This document shows, piece by piece, positions 51,744-60,439 of a stretch of 61,101 nt of DNA (position 1 is the stretch's first letter; every line of letters begins with the position of its first letter). The notes beneath the pieces are model-generated. The model was given only the letters and a program-made list of their open reading frames with translations. It was not told the DNA's origin and made no database searches. The translations under genes and the position numbers were made by a program. This DNA is from SIG587 sp045649505 (lineage in GTDB: Bacteria; Bacillota; Clostridia; Oscillospirales; Acutalibacteraceae), in the NCBI GenBank assembly GCA_045649505.1, contig JAZRQA010000032.1:1-61101 (forward strand), read 5' to 3'.

Positions 51744-52601
51744 TTATACTAATGCCCTGATAATTTCAGGGTCGGTTTCGGGCTGAAGACAGACGTTTAT
51801 CGAGAAGGACAGCAGCTCTGCCGCTCGGTCAATCATCAAATCTATCTCGCGCGGCGTAACTATCATATTTTCATCTGTGCTGCCCTTTGGAGTGCTACCG
51901 CAAAAATCGTAGATAAGTGTGCGGGCATCCACCACAGTGGGCACGCCCATGGCTATAACGGGAATACCCAGTGTTTTGCGGCTTAATTCCTTTCGGGCAT
52001 TGTTAACCCCTGAGCCCGGTGAAATTCCGGTATTTGAAAGCTGAACAGTGCGGCCAAGCCTTGATACGCGCCGAGCCGCAAGGGCATCAACTGCAATTAC
52101 CGCGCAGGGTTTTATATTCTCTACAGCACCCTTTATTATCTCCTGAAGCTCCATTCCCGTCTGACCGAGCACACCCGGGGCAAGCACCGCAACGCTTTTA
52201 AGACCGTCAAGCCCTATCTGACTGCAAAGCTCACGGCTTATGTGCCGTGTGGCAAGCACACCAAGCGCAGTTTTAGGACCAAGCGCATCGGGTGTTATAT
52301 CGGTATTGCCTATACCCACCACAAGCACCGTACCGTTTGTTTGACCGAGCAGAGCCCGAAGTTCCTTGACCACAACCTGTACTGTTTGGCTCCACTGTCC
52401 GCCGTGGCGGTCAATTGGAGGTATCTCAACGGTAATGTAATCACCTATACTTTTTTTAAGCGCAGCCGCGCCGTGCTCGTCGGTTACTTTTATGCGTGTG
52501 ACTGTGAGCGCGCCTGTTTTTTCCTCGGTGCTTATTACCCCCGCAATTTCACCTTTTTTAGTTTCCTTTTGTTCTAAAGCAAGGTCGGTTCTTATGTCCA
52601 A
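51744..52601 (-). CDS. gpr: Germination protease GPR
   Basis: A 285-residue protease that degrades small acid-soluble spore proteins at germination. The autoprocessing signature RTDLALE is at residues 4-10, so the propeptide that precedes the cut is only about six residues instead of the usual 15 or so. VVGIGNTDITPDALGP and VLAPGVLGQTGME are also typical. The start codon is TTG with GGGGTGATT upstream. It heads the gpr-spoIIP operon. Confidence 0.94.
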   Translation of the reverse strand: MDIRTDLALEQKETKKGEIAGVISTEEKTGALTVTRIKVTDEHGAAALKKSIGDYITVEIPPIDRHGGQWSQTVQVVVKELRALLGQTNGTVLVVGIGNTDITPDALGPKTALGVLATRHISRELCSQIGLDGLKSVAVLAPGVLGQTGMELQEIIKGAVENIKPCAVIAVDALAARRVSRLGRTVQLSNTGISPGSGVNNARKELSRKTLGIPVIAMGVPTVVDARTLIYDFCGSTPKGSTDENMIVTPREIDLMIDRAAELLSFSINVCLQPETDPEIIRALV

Positions 52602-52657
52602 AATAAATCACCCCAAACTATTGTTTGCAGGTATTTTAAAAAATATAAAAAAAAGTG

Positions 52658-52686
52658 TTGCAAAATTCTGCAATTAGTGGTATTAT
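52658..52686 (+). promoter_or_regulatory. Promoter for rpsT
   Basis: TTGCAA at 52658-52663 and TATTAT at 52681-52686, spacer 17. Confidence 0.65.
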
Positions 52687-52719
52687 ACTATTACTTGAGT
52701 AAATTTTGGAGGTGTAACA

Positions 52720-52977
52720 ATGCCGAATATTAAATCCGCAAAGAAGCGCGTGCGCGTAAGTGAGGCTAATAATCTTCGCAACAAGGCTTATCGTTCTGCT
52801 CTGCATACCGCTATTAAAAAGGCCGATGCTGCAGTTAAAGGCAAGGCTGACAATGCTGGTGAGGTTGTTAAGGCCGCCGTTAAGAAGATTGACCAGGCTG
52901 CTTCTAAGGGCATTCTGCACAAGAATACCGCTGCAAGGAAGAAATCTGCTTTGGTAAACCGTTTGAACAAGGCGTAA
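52720..52977 (+). CDS. rpsT: 30S ribosomal protein S20
   Basis: An 85-residue basic helical protein that binds 16S rRNA. The N-terminus (MPNIKSAKKRVRVSE) and closing KGILHKNTAARKKSALVNRLN are diagnostic. GGAGGTG precedes the ATG. It is transcribed away from gpr, a conserved neighbourhood in Clostridia. Confidence 0.96.
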   Translation: MPNIKSAKKRVRVSEANNLRNKAYRSALHTAIKKADAAVKGKADNAGEVVKAAVKKIDQAASKGILHKNTAARKKSALVNRLNKA

Positions 52978-53003
52978 AGCACATTCAGCAAATAGGTAGC
53001 ATT

Positions 53004-53040
53004 ATGACAGGCTTGTATTTAAGTACAGTCTGTTTTTTGC
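53004..53040 (+). terminator. Possible terminator after rpsT
   Basis: ACAGGCTTGTA and TACAGTCTGT form a stem with one or two mismatches, followed by TTTTTTGCTTTTT. Confidence 0.6.
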
Positions 53041-53053
53041 TTTTTATAAGAAT

Positions 53054-53084
53054 AAGAGGTTACTGCTCATTACAGTAACCTCTT
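53054..53084. terminator. Terminator of the aldo/keto reductase gene
   Basis: A perfect 12-bp stem (53054-53065 with 53073-53084) directly after the minus-strand gene. T-rich sequence follows on both strands. Confidence 0.75.
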
Positions 53085-53088
53085 AATT

Positions 53089-54213
53089 TTATTTACCGAA
53101 ATGGTTTTTTACCTGTTTTAAATGTTCTATAATGGGTAGGTGCTGGGGGCAGGCGGCCTCACACGCTCCACAGCCTATACAGTCTCCCGCGGCGCCGAAG
53201 CTTGCAAGAAGGTTTTCATAATAATCTATTTGCGCGGTCCATTCCCTTGAGGGGGATAAAACCTCTCGCTTATCCTCGTTATAAAGCGCAAAGTATTTTG
53301 GAATTGCAATATTCATAGGGCAACCGTCGGTGCAGTAGTTACAGCCCGTACAGGCAATACAAATATTTTTGTTAATCATATCCGCCGCAGTTCTTACTGC
53401 CATAAGCTCATCCTGATTTAAAGGAGCAACATTATCCATAAATGTTGTATTATCATTAAGTTGAGCAAGACTACTCATTCCGCTAAGCACCATCATAACA
53501 TCATCAAGTCCTGCCGCAAATCGCAGTGCCCACTGGGCAGGGGACCAATCGGGGTGAAGATTTTTGAACATATCCCTTACGGTATCGTTTACATTAGCAA
53601 GGGTGCCGCCCTTAACAGGCTCCATAACAATTATGGGTTTATTGTGTTTTCTCGCAACCTCGTAGCATTTTTTAGACTGAATAGTATTGCTTTCCCAGTC
53701 AAGATAGTTTATCTGAAGCTGAACAAAATCCATATCGGGATATTTGGTAAGTATCTTATCAAGCAGGTCGGCGGTATCGTGAAAGGAAAGACCAATTTTT
53801 TTAACAAGTCCTGCCTTCTTCTTTTCTCTCAGCCAATTAAAGCAGTCAAATTTTTCGTATATCTTAAGGTGCTCTGTTCCCATATCGTGGAGCAGATAGT
53901 AGTCAAAATAGTCCACACCTGTGTTTTTAAGCTGGGTGTTAAAAATTTTGTCCCTATCCTCAAAGGATTTAACAAAGGCACAGTGAAGTTTGGTAGCAAG
54001 GGTATAGGCGCTTCTTTCGTATCTTGAGGTAAGAATTTCTTTAGTCGCCTTCTCGCTTTCAAAGGCGTGATACATCCAGGCGGTATCAAAGTAGGTGAAA
54101 CCGCGGTCTATGAACATATCAACCATATCTTTAGCCTGATTGATGTCAATGGTCTTATCGTCGGTTGCAACAAGAAGGGGCAAACGCATAAGCCCAAAAC
54201 CTAATTTTTTCAC
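53089..54213 (-). CDS. Aldo/keto reductase with C-terminal 4Fe-4S ferredoxin domain
   Basis: A 374-residue fusion. The AKR barrel shows the catalytic Asp/Tyr (DTAWMYH), Lys (ATKLH) and His (YLLHDMG) regions. The C-terminal part has two 4Fe-4S motifs (CIACTGCNYCTDGCP and CIGCGACEAACPQ). Such proteins are common in anaerobes and probably link carbonyl reduction to ferredoxin rather than NADPH alone; the substrate is unknown. It is monocistronic. Confidence 0.9.
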   Translation of the reverse strand: MKKLGFGLMRLPLLVATDDKTIDINQAKDMVDMFIDRGFTYFDTAWMYHAFESEKATKEILTSRYERSAYTLATKLHCAFVKSFEDRDKIFNTQLKNTGVDYFDYYLLHDMGTEHLKIYEKFDCFNWLREKKKAGLVKKIGLSFHDTADLLDKILTKYPDMDFVQLQINYLDWESNTIQSKKCYEVARKHNKPIIVMEPVKGGTLANVNDTVRDMFKNLHPDWSPAQWALRFAAGLDDVMMVLSGMSSLAQLNDNTTFMDNVAPLNQDELMAVRTAADMINKNICIACTGCNYCTDGCPMNIAIPKYFALYNEDKREVLSPSREWTAQIDYYENLLASFGAAGDCIGCGACEAACPQHLPIIEHLKQVKNHFGK

Positions 54214-54283
54214 TATAATGAACCCTCCGGTAAAAAATTCTCTAAATATTATACAATAATTTTAAATTTTCTTCAATATTAAA

Positions 54284-54312
54284 TTGATTTTCCCAATCCT
54301 TTTTGGTATAAT
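54284..54312 (+). promoter_or_regulatory. Promoter for uxaB-uxaA
   Basis: TTGATT at 54284-54289 and TATAAT at 54307-54312, spacer 17. Confidence 0.7.
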
Positions 54313-54365
54313 TTTTGTGTATAGAGTGGATTAGTCCGCTCCAAAAATGAAAGTGGTGTTGATTT

Positions 54366-55676
54366 ATGCAAAAGATAACAGAAAAGTTTAGTAGGGCTAA
54401 TGGTCTTAAGAACAAAATAATCCAGTTTGGCGAGGGCAACTTTCTTCGCGGATTCATTGATATTCTGGTACAAAACACCAATGCGGTAAGTGATTTCGCC
54501 GCCGCGGTTACCGTTGTTCAGCCTATAGCTTTTGGACGCTGCGATGTCCTTGATGAGCAGCAGGGACTTTACACCCATGTTATGCGCGGTCTTAAAGACG
54601 GTAAGCCTACTACACAAACCGATGTGGTAGATGTGATTTCGCGTACCGTTAATCCGTATAAGGATTTTGAGAGTTATCTTGCCCTTGCACAGGATAAGGA
54701 TTACAGATTTATAATTTCTAATACTACCGAGGCGGGAATTACCTTTTGTGATACCGATAAAATAGAAAACGCGCCTGAGGTATCGTTCCCCGCGAAGGTT
54801 ACGCTGTTACTAAAACGCCGCTTTGATTTGGGGCTTCCCGGATTTATTTTTCTGCCCTGCGAGCTTATTGAAGCCAACGGCGAAAATCTTAAAAAATGCA
54901 TTTTGCAATATGCAAATTTGTGGAACCTTGGCAAAGATTTCGCACAATATGTTGAAAAGGAAAACATATTCTATAACACCCTTGTTGACCGCATTGTAAC
55001 AGGTGCGCCTGCGCAAGGTGAAATTGAGCTTGATTATGAGGATAAGCTACTTAACACAAGTGAGCTTTTCTTCCTGTTTGTAATTGAGGGTGATGACCGA
55101 ATCAAAGCAGAATTCCCCTTTGATAAAACCGAGCTTAATGTTGTTGTGACCAAGGACCTTGACTTTTATAGGAAGCGAAAGGTACGAATTTTAAACGGTG
55201 CCCATACTTCAATGATACCCTATGCGTTACTTTCGGGCCTTGAAACGGTTGAAGACTGTATGAAGGATGAAAAAATGAGCGCATTTGTTAAAAATTGCGT
55301 TTATGATGAGATAATTCCTGCCTTTGCAGGTGATGAGGATATGCTCAAGGACTATGCCGACAGCGTATTTGAGAGATTTATGAATCCCTTTATCCGCCAC
55401 CTTTGTTCGTCCATTTCTCTTAACAGCGTGAGCAAATTTAAGGTGCGTGTGCTGCCGTCAATTCTTGACTACATAAAGGTAACGGGCAAAAACCCCGATA
55501 ATCTGCTTACCGCCTTTGCAATGCTTATAAAATTCTATAAGCAGGGCACGCCGAGTGACGATGCTGCGGTTACCGAGTTTATGAAAACGGCATCGATACA
55601 ACAAATTTTACAAAACGCCGGCCTTTGGGGTCAGGATTTAAGCTTTTTGAGCTGTGAAATTGAAAAGAGGCTTTAA
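54366..55676 (+). CDS. uxaB: Tagaturonate reductase (altronate oxidoreductase)
   Basis: A 436-residue member of the mannitol dehydrogenase family. The N-terminal GEGNFLRGFIDILVQ binds NAD, and KVRILNGAHTSM holds the catalytic Lys, Asn and His. It reduces D-tagaturonate, formed from galacturonate, to D-altronate. The fit to uxaB comes from the family and from uxaA, which starts one base after its stop. The ribosome site is weak (GTGGTG). Confidence 0.9.
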   Translation: MQKITEKFSRANGLKNKIIQFGEGNFLRGFIDILVQNTNAVSDFAAAVTVVQPIAFGRCDVLDEQQGLYTHVMRGLKDGKPTTQTDVVDVISRTVNPYKDFESYLALAQDKDYRFIISNTTEAGITFCDTDKIENAPEVSFPAKVTLLLKRRFDLGLPGFIFLPCELIEANGENLKKCILQYANLWNLGKDFAQYVEKENIFYNTLVDRIVTGAPAQGEIELDYEDKLLNTSELFFLFVIEGDDRIKAEFPFDKTELNVVVTKDLDFYRKRKVRILNGAHTSMIPYALLSGLETVEDCMKDEKMSAFVKNCVYDEIIPAFAGDEDMLKDYADSVFERFMNPFIRHLCSSISLNSVSKFKVRVLPSILDYIKVTGKNPDNLLTAFAMLIKFYKQGTPSDDAAVTEFMKTASIQQILQNAGLWGQDLSFLSCEIEKRL

Positions 55677-55677
55677 T

Positions 55678-57054
55678 ATGATAATAGATGCTGCAGATAA
55701 TGTTGAGATAAAGCTTGAGGACGGGCATAAATACGCCCGCTGTGATATAAAGGCGGGACAGGAAATAATTAAATATGCTAACCCTATAGGTGTTGCAACC
55801 GCTGATATTAAAGCAGGTGAGCATATCCACACCCATAATATGAAAACCGCCCTTGAGGGGAAAAAGGATTATTCCTATGCGCCCGTGTTCTTTAATATTC
55901 CCAAAAGGGAGCCTAAAATCTTTATGGGTTACCGCAGAAAAAACGGTGATGTAGGTATAAGAAACGAAATATGGATAGTAGGCACCGTTGGTTGCGTTAA
56001 TAAAATCGGCACAAGGCTTGCTGCCATTACAGGCGCACAGTATTTTGCTCACCCTTATGGCTGCTCGCAGTTGGGCGATGACCATAAGACTACACAGCTT
56101 ATTCTGCGCGGTCTTGTAAATCACCCCAATGCAGGCGGTGTTCTGGTTTTAGGTCTTGGCTGTGAGAATAATAATATTACCGAGTTTAAAAAGGTGCTGG
56201 GCGATTATGATGAGCAGCGTGTTAAGTTCTTAAATGCACAGGATTGTGAGGATGAAATTAAAACGGGTTGCGAAATTATTGATGAGTTAAAGGTATACGC
56301 AGCGCAGTTTGAGCGCACCGAAATTCCTGTAAGCGAACTCAAAATCGGCCTTAAGTGCGGCGGAAGTGACGGACTTAGCGGTATTACCGCAAACCCTCTT
56401 GTGGGTGCGTTGTCTGATAAGCTTATATCAATGGGCGCAACTACCGTGCTTACCGAGGTGCCTGAAATGTTTGGCGCGGAGCATCTGCTTATGCGTCGTT
56501 GTGAGAGCAAGGGAATTTTTGACAAAACCGTTAAGCTAATAAATGATTTTAAGGATTATTTCGTGTCCCATAATCAGGTTGTTTACGAAAATCCTTCCCC
56601 CGGAAATAAGGCAGGAGGAATTACGACGTTAGAGGAGAAATCCTTAGGTTGTATTCAAAAGGGTGGAAAGGCGAAGGTAGTTGATGTACTGACCTACGGA
56701 GATACCTTAAAGAAGAACGGGCTTAACCTCTTAAACGGCCCCGGAAACGATATTGTTGCGGTTACAAACCTTACCGCCGTGGGTGCGCATATAATACTCT
56801 TCACTACAGGCAGAGGCACTCCGGTTGGCGCACCTGTCCCCACGGTTAAGGTCGCAACCAATAAAAATCTTGCCGCGCGAAAAACGCGTTGGATAGATTT
56901 TGATGCCTCCCCGTTGCTTTCGGGTGTAACTATGGATGAGCTTTCGGAGAAATTCCTTGATTACATAATTGAGGTGGCTTCGGGTACCCAGACGAGAAAT
57001 GAGAAGAATGATTGCAGAGAAATTGCAATATTCAAAGACGGAGTAACATTATAA
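55678..57054 (+). CDS. uxaA: Altronate dehydratase
   Basis: A 458-residue fusion of the N-terminal SAF domain (DIKAGQEIIKYANPIG, HIHTHNMKTAL near 45) and the large dehydratase domain (GYRRKNGDVGIRNE, HPYGCSQLGDD, LGLGCENNNI). Conserved cysteines and histidines bind a metal, often iron. It converts altronate to 2-keto-3-deoxygluconate. The ATG at 55678 is used; the frame is open eight codons into uxaB. Kinase and aldolase genes of the pathway are not in the window. Confidence 0.92.
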   Translation: MIIDAADNVEIKLEDGHKYARCDIKAGQEIIKYANPIGVATADIKAGEHIHTHNMKTALEGKKDYSYAPVFFNIPKREPKIFMGYRRKNGDVGIRNEIWIVGTVGCVNKIGTRLAAITGAQYFAHPYGCSQLGDDHKTTQLILRGLVNHPNAGGVLVLGLGCENNNITEFKKVLGDYDEQRVKFLNAQDCEDEIKTGCEIIDELKVYAAQFERTEIPVSELKIGLKCGGSDGLSGITANPLVGALSDKLISMGATTVLTEVPEMFGAEHLLMRRCESKGIFDKTVKLINDFKDYFVSHNQVVYENPSPGNKAGGITTLEEKSLGCIQKGGKAKVVDVLTYGDTLKKNGLNLLNGPGNDIVAVTNLTAVGAHIILFTTGRGTPVGAPVPTVKVATNKNLAARKTRWIDFDASPLLSGVTMDELSEKFLDYIIEVASGTQTRNEKNDCREIAIFKDGVTL

Positions 57055-57078
57055 TAATAAAAGCTTTCGTTAAAAAAC

Positions 57079-57118
57079 AAGTGTCTTGCACAAGTATTTT
57101 GTGCAAGACACTTTAATT
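57079..57118. terminator. Bidirectional terminator between uxaA and pckG
   Basis: A perfect 15-bp stem (57079-57093 with 57099-57113) with A's to the left and T-rich sequence to the right. Confidence 0.9.
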
Positions 57119-57155
57119 TTTTAGATATCCCTTTGAGGGGTATGAGCATAGTAGA

Positions 57156-58934
57156 CTATTTAAGGTTTGCCTTAAGAGTTTCAAGCTGAGCCTTAAGTTC
57201 CTCAGGAAGGTGGTTACCGAACTTCTTGTAATGCTCCTCAATCTCGGCAGCCTCTTTGGTCCAAACATCCTTATCAACGGTGAGAATATCCTTTAAGGTA
57301 TCCATATCCATATCAAGGTCGGTAAGGTCGATATCCTCAGGCTTGGGAACATAACCGATAGCGGTCTCGGTAGCGTCTGCCTTGCCCTCGCAACGGTCAA
57401 TAATCCAGTTGAGAACACGCATATTGTCACCGAATCCGGGCCAGATGAAGTTGCCTTCGTCATCGGTACGGAACCAGTTAACGTTGAAAATCTTGGGAGC
57501 CTTGTCGCCAAGCTTTGCGCCCATATCGAGCCAGTGACGGAAGTAGTCACCCATATGATAGCCGCAGAAGGGCAGCATAGCCATAGGATCGCGGCGAACA
57601 ACGCCTACTGCACCTGCAGCGGCAGCAGTAGTTTCAGATGCCATTGCAGAGCCGACGAATACGCCGTTAGTCCAATCCTTAGACTGATATACCAGCGGAG
57701 CGCACTTAGCGCGACGGCCGCCGAACACGATAGCCGAGATGCGAACGCCCTGACCCTTATTGAACTCATCAGAAATGCAGGGGCAATTCTCAGCAGGAGC
57801 GGTAAAGCGGGAGTTGGGATGTGCGGCACAGGTGGTTTTGTCTGCCTTGTTGAACTTTGCAGGATCCCAAGGATTACCCTTCCAATCAAGAGCGTTCTCG
57901 GGGAGATTTTTATTAAGACCTTCCCACCAAACGGTGTTGTCATTCTGATCAAGAGCAACATTGGTGAAGATGGTGTTTTTCTTGGTGGACTCAAGAGCGT
58001 TGAAGTTGGAATGCTCATTGGTGCCGGGAGCAACGCCGAAGAAGCCGTTCTCGGGGTTGATAGCATAGAGATAACCGTCAGGTCCTATGCGCATCCAGGA
58101 AATATCATCACCAACGGTCCAAATCTTGTAGCCTTTCTCACGAAGATACTTGGGAGGAATAAGCATAGCCAGATTGGTTTTACCGCAGGCGGAGGGGAAA
58201 GCAGCGGCGATGTATTTAACCTCGCCCTTAGGATTCTGTAAACCTAAGATGAGCATATGCTCAGCCATCCAGCCCTCTTTCCAGCCCTGGAAGGAAGCAA
58301 TACGAAGAGCGAAGCATTTTTTACCGAGAAGAACGTTACCGCCGTAACCTGAGTTAACGGAAATAATGGTGTTATCCTCAGGGAAGTGGCAGATGTAGCG
58401 GTTTTCGGGGTCGATATCGCAACGGGAATGTAAGCCTCTTACCCAGTCATTGCTGTCGCCCAGAACCTCAAGCACCTTATCGCTTACTCTGGTCATTATA
58501 AGCATATTGAGAACAACATAAACTGAATCGGTAATCTCAATACCGATTTTGGCAAGAGGAGAGCCGATGGGGCCCATGGAATAGGGGATGATATACATTG
58601 TACGGCCTTTGTAGCTGCCGCGGGCAATCTTATAAAGCTTTTCGTACATCTCCTTGGGGTCGCACCAGTTGTTGGTGGGGCCTGCAGTTTCTTTATCGGC
58701 AGTGCAGATAAAGGTACGGTCCTCAACACGGGCAACGTCGTTGGGATTGGTGCGGTGCAGATAGCAGCCGGGAAGCTTTTCTTGATTAAGCGCGGTAAGC
58801 TCGCCAAGGCTTACAGCAAGCGCACGAAGCTCGTCACGCTGCTTGTCACTACCGTCAATCCACATAACGTTGTCAGGTGTGAGTAGCTCTTTCATTTCGT
58901 CAAGCCACTTTAAAACGGTTTTGTTGTTGGTCAT
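57156..58934 (-). CDS. pckG: Phosphoenolpyruvate carboxykinase (GTP)
   Basis: A 592-residue GTP-type PEPCK. FPSACGKTNLAML holds the P-loop and hyper-reactive cysteine; VGDDISWM follows with metal-binding aspartates. It interconverts oxaloacetate and PEP; in fermenters it can run toward oxaloacetate. Two in-frame starts each have AAGGAG at good distance: ATG at 58934 and TTG at 58973, which would add 13 residues. The shorter form matches the family better. Confidence 0.95.
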   Translation of the reverse strand: MTNNKTVLKWLDEMKELLTPDNVMWIDGSDKQRDELRALAVSLGELTALNQEKLPGCYLHRTNPNDVARVEDRTFICTADKETAGPTNNWCDPKEMYEKLYKIARGSYKGRTMYIIPYSMGPIGSPLAKIGIEITDSVYVVLNMLIMTRVSDKVLEVLGDSNDWVRGLHSRCDIDPENRYICHFPEDNTIISVNSGYGGNVLLGKKCFALRIASFQGWKEGWMAEHMLILGLQNPKGEVKYIAAAFPSACGKTNLAMLIPPKYLREKGYKIWTVGDDISWMRIGPDGYLYAINPENGFFGVAPGTNEHSNFNALESTKKNTIFTNVALDQNDNTVWWEGLNKNLPENALDWKGNPWDPAKFNKADKTTCAAHPNSRFTAPAENCPCISDEFNKGQGVRISAIVFGGRRAKCAPLVYQSKDWTNGVFVGSAMASETTAAAAGAVGVVRRDPMAMLPFCGYHMGDYFRHWLDMGAKLGDKAPKIFNVNWFRTDDEGNFIWPGFGDNMRVLNWIIDRCEGKADATETAIGYVPKPEDIDLTDLDMDMDTLKDILTVDKDVWTKEAAEIEEHYKKFGNHLPEELKAQLETLKANLK

Positions 58935-58987
58935 TTTTATTTTCTCCTTAAAAAGTTTTTTAGAAAACTCCAATTTTCTCCTTATAA

Positions 58988-59016
58988 AGTATATATTACC
59001 AAGAGCTAAAAATCAA
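58988..59016 (-). promoter_or_regulatory. Promoter for pckG
   Basis: On the minus strand TTGATT (59016-59011) and TATACT (58993-58988), spacer 17. If used, the upstream TTG at 58973 would be about 8 bases from the start of transcription, too near for its own ribosome site, which favours 58934. Confidence 0.7.
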
Positions 59017-59054
59017 GCATATTGTAAAAATTTTAACAATAGATTTATAAATAA

Positions 59055-59552
59055 TTACTCTTTGATAAGAATTTTAACTATTTTACCGAAAACCATATTA
59101 TGATAATCTGAGTTATACCATTTTAAAGGCTCGGTATCACTAAAGCCTTCGGGAATAAAGGGGGAGATATATTCCTTTTTGCAAACTATAACAAGGCGCG
59201 CCTCATCAAAATATACTGAATCCCCGTCAAATATGGGGTTAAGCCCCGCTTGTTGTGTCTTATTTACATCTCTGCCCGATTTGCTTCCGCAGATTTTATG
59301 AATATCCTTTTGATCACCGTAGAAGGAAAGGGTGAAGAAGTCCTGATTTTGTATAAACTCCATTGTGTACCGCTGTGGGCGAACAACCGCCATAACCTCG
59401 TGGTGTCCCCACATCTCACCGAAGAAACCCCACGAAGCGGTCATCATATTATATTTTTCCCGATTTCCTGCTGTTATAAGCATATATTCCTTTGAAATTA
59501 AGGAAAAAGTATTCTCATTTAACTCCTCGGCTGTTATTTCTTTAAAACTCAT
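59055..59552 (-). CDS. Flavin reductase-like FMN-binding protein
   Basis: A 165-residue protein of the flavin reductase/flavoredoxin fold. REKYNMMTASWGFFGEMWGHHEVM near residues 31-54 and the PQRYTMEFIQNQDFFTLSF region are typical. It probably binds FMN and passes electrons to an unknown partner. It is monocistronic. Confidence 0.85.
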   Translation of the reverse strand: MSFKEITAEELNENTFSLISKEYMLITAGNREKYNMMTASWGFFGEMWGHHEVMAVVRPQRYTMEFIQNQDFFTLSFYGDQKDIHKICGSKSGRDVNKTQQAGLNPIFDGDSVYFDEARLVIVCKKEYISPFIPEGFSDTEPLKWYNSDYHNMVFGKIVKILIKE

Positions 59553-59649
59553 AATTAAACACCTCTTTTATATTTTATATGAAAAGAGAGATTAAAACAA
59601 CCTACAATTTAGAAAATTGTTAAATTTTTATCTTTTTACAGTTTTTCTA

Positions 59650-59677
59650 TTGAGTTTTTTTTAGTTTTTGATATAAT
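59650..59677 (+). promoter_or_regulatory. Promoter for the Fe-S scaffold and GGGtGRT genes
   Basis: TTGAGT at 59650-59655 and TATAAT at 59672-59677, spacer 16. Confidence 0.65.
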
Positions 59678-59727
59678 AGTATGTGGTCGAATTTTGTAAT
59701 TCACGCATAACAGAAAGGAGTTTACTT

Positions 59728-60420
59728 ATGAAATACTCACATGAAGTAGAAAAGATGTGTCCTCTCGCTAAGGGCGCATACCACGGTCCCGCTCCTATCC
59801 CGCAGGAAGGAAAATGGACTCAGGTAAAAGAGGTTAAGGATGTTTCCGGCCTTACCCACGGTGTGGGCTGGTGCGCACCTCAGCAGGGTGCCTGCAAGCT
59901 TACCCTTAATGTTAAGGAAGGCGTTATCGAGGAGGCTTTGGTTGAAACTCTGGGTTGTTCGGGTATGACCCACTCCGCCGCTATGGCTTCCGAAATACTT
60001 GTAGGAAAGACCATTCTTGAGGCTCTTAACACCGACCTCGTTTGCGATGCTATCAATACCGCTATGAGGGAGTTGTTCCTTCAGATAGTTTACGGTCGTA
60101 CACAGACCGCTTTCTCTGAGGACGGTCTGCCCATCGGTGCAGGTATGGAGGACCTTGGTAAGGGTCTTCGTTCTCAGGTTGGTACCACATATGCCACCAA
60201 GGCAAAGGGCCCCCGTTACTTAGAACTCGCCGAAGGTTATATCACCAAGATTGCCGTTGATAAGGACGAGCAGATTACAGGCTACAAGTTTGTTCATTTA
60301 GGCCGGATGATGGATATGATTAAAAAGGGTATGGACGCTAATGAGGCTCTTGCTAAGGCCAGCGGCCAGTACGGACGCGTTGATGACGCTGCTAAGCTCA
60401 TCGACCCCAGAGAAGAATAA
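59728..60420 (+). CDS. Iron-sulfur cluster assembly scaffold-like protein
   Basis: A 230-residue NifU/IscU-like protein. Cysteines in GVGWCAPQQGAC and LGCSGMTHSAAMASEILVG take the places of the cluster ligands. AAAGGAG precedes the ATG at 59728; the frame is open 15 codons earlier. The GGGtGRT gene follows 19 bases on. This pair is common in gut Firmicutes, but its role beyond general Fe-S handling is not established. Confidence 0.82.
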   Translation: MKYSHEVEKMCPLAKGAYHGPAPIPQEGKWTQVKEVKDVSGLTHGVGWCAPQQGACKLTLNVKEGVIEEALVETLGCSGMTHSAAMASEILVGKTILEALNTDLVCDAINTAMRELFLQIVYGRTQTAFSEDGLPIGAGMEDLGKGLRSQVGTTYATKAKGPRYLELAEGYITKIAVDKDEQITGYKFVHLGRMMDMIKKGMDANEALAKASGQYGRVDDAAKLIDPREE

Positions 60421-60439
60421 TTAAGGGAGGAAATTAACA

